Source: Chryseobacterium camelliae
GTDB lineage: Bacteria; Bacteroidota; Bacteroidia; Flavobacteriales; Weeksellaceae
Direction: 5' to 3'
DNA: 64,000 nucleotides
Assembly (NCBI RefSeq): GCF_002770595.1
Contig: NZ_CP022986.1
Coordinates: 3,782,001-3,846,000, forward strand
A program made the position numbers and the translations under genes. Of the stretch, positions 63,534 to 64,000 are shown in pieces (the stretch's first letter is position 1; every line of letters begins with the position of its first letter). The notes under the pieces are model-generated. The model was not told the DNA's origin, did no database searches, and saw nothing but the letters and a program-made list of their open reading frames with translations.

Positions 63534-63764
63534 ATGAAAACGATTATCTCAATATTTACAGTTCTATTAATCATTTTATTAAATTCTTGCAGACCACAGG
63601 ATGACTTAATTACAGAGACATTTACTGGTGAAAACAGAGAAACAGCAGCGATACTCTCCAGAGAGAAGGCTGATAGTGTACAGGTAAGTTCTGTTACAAC
63701 TGCTGTCAATGAAACACCTAAAACAGATCCACCTCCAAAAAGTGGTCAGCAATGGAAGCATTAA
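63534..63764 (+). CDS. small exported lipoprotein
   Basis: A 76-residue lipoprotein with leader IFTVLLIILLNSC. The mature part is short and hydrophilic with an NETPKTDPPPKSGQQWKH end and no domain. It lies 275 bases from the divergent TPR/AraC regulator and 94 bases before another small exported gene. Function is unknown; secreted signal or surface peptides are common next to such regulators. Confidence 0.65.
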   Translation: MKTIISIFTVLLIILLNSCRPQDDLITETFTGENRETAAILSREKADSVQVSSVTTAVNETPKTDPPPKSGQQWKH

Positions 63765-63858
63765 GATTTATTGTATTTACTCATTTGTAGTGCGCAATAC
63801 AGATGAACAAATATTGAATAAATTTAATCTCAATAAATTAATCTCAAAATTTTTAATC

Positions 63859-64000
63859 ATGAAAAAGTTATTATTAGTGGCTACTTTCGCAGTAGCAGGT
63901 ATTACAGGAAGCATCACTGCCAAAACTTCTGATACTGCAGATAAAAATCTAAAAGTTGAAAGCAAGTGCTACAAGGAGGCTGTAGATGATTTTGGAAATC
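63859..64000 (+). CDS. small exported protein, 3'-truncated by window edge
   Basis: The frame from ATG 63859 reads MKKLLLVATFAVAGITGSIT and continues with a charged stretch ending CYKEAVDDFGN at the window edge. A signal peptide with possible cleavage after SITA is visible (small residues before the charged start). The cysteine in SKCYKE may be for a disulfide. Its size and family are unknown because the end is missing. It is the second gene after the TPR/AraC regulator, on the opposite strand. Confidence 0.6.
   Translation, partial: MKKLLLVATFAVAGITGSITAKTSDTADKNLKVESKCYKEAVDDFGN

Overview
The window is chromosomal DNA from a member of the Bacteroidota, most likely a Chryseobacterium or close relative in the Weeksellaceae. 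Supporting signs are the gliding/T9SS lipoproteins GldB, GldC and GldD, an exported nuclease with a type IX (type A) C-terminal sorting domain, TonB receptor plus surface lipoprotein pairs, Bacteroidota-type T6SS sheath proteins, and repeated TAnnTTTG -7 promoter boxes in place of the E. coli consensus. Most start codons lack a Shine-Dalgarno sequence. No rRNA, tRNA or CRISPR array is visible.

Layout. 1-4.1 kb: 3' end of a PafA-type phosphatase, a Crp/Fnr regulator, then a minus-strand set of secreted barnase, a frameshifted archaemetzincin-like protease and barstar, followed by nadE. 4.2-7.3 kb: gldB, gldC and a cystathionine synthase/lyase. 7.3-9.3 kb: small accessory genes ending in a REP-associated tyrosine transposase flanked by short palindromes. 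9.4-11.6 kb: tsaC and the CCA-adding enzyme, the latter with a large hairpin in its leader. 11.8-13.4 kb: sparse, AT-rich DNA. 13.4-16.6 kb: a cobalamin riboswitch driving btuB and a BtuG-like propeller lipoprotein. 16.6-26.3 kb: housekeeping and envelope genes (cdd, an Old Yellow Enzyme, a T9SS endonuclease I, a glucosaminidase, hemL) with several conserved unknowns.

26.3-32.2 kb: a TonB receptor and beta-helix lipoprotein divergent from a PhoB/PhoR-like two-component pair. 32.3-38.5 kb: a pRiA4b ORF-3-like acidic protein, a lipocalin, cinA and a 1135-residue GH18/deacetylase/GT2 fusion. 38.5-42.9 kb: two tandem M13 metallopeptidases. 43.1-45.0 kb: an isolated pair of T6SS sheath genes, tssB and tssC. 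45-53.6 kb: mutY, gldD, a PfkB kinase, a SurA-like chaperone, a nitronate monooxygenase, a hydrolase, a rhodanese and queG, with an unlisted 26-residue basic peptide gene convergent to queG. 54.7-60.7 kb: a MarR-controlled carotenoid operon (crtI, crtB, SRPBCC, crtZ, crtY) whose last gene overlaps a photolyase gene. 60.8-64 kb: a VIT-family transporter, a TPR/AraC membrane-anchored regulator and two small exported proteins, the last cut by the window edge.

Several parts connect. B12 import through btuB and the BtuG-like protein would supply cobalamin for enzymes such as QueG. Carotenoid synthesis and photolyase form one light-protection transcription unit. PafA, PhoB/PhoR and the adjacent TonB system may all serve phosphate acquisition, although only the families, not a Pho box, are visible here.
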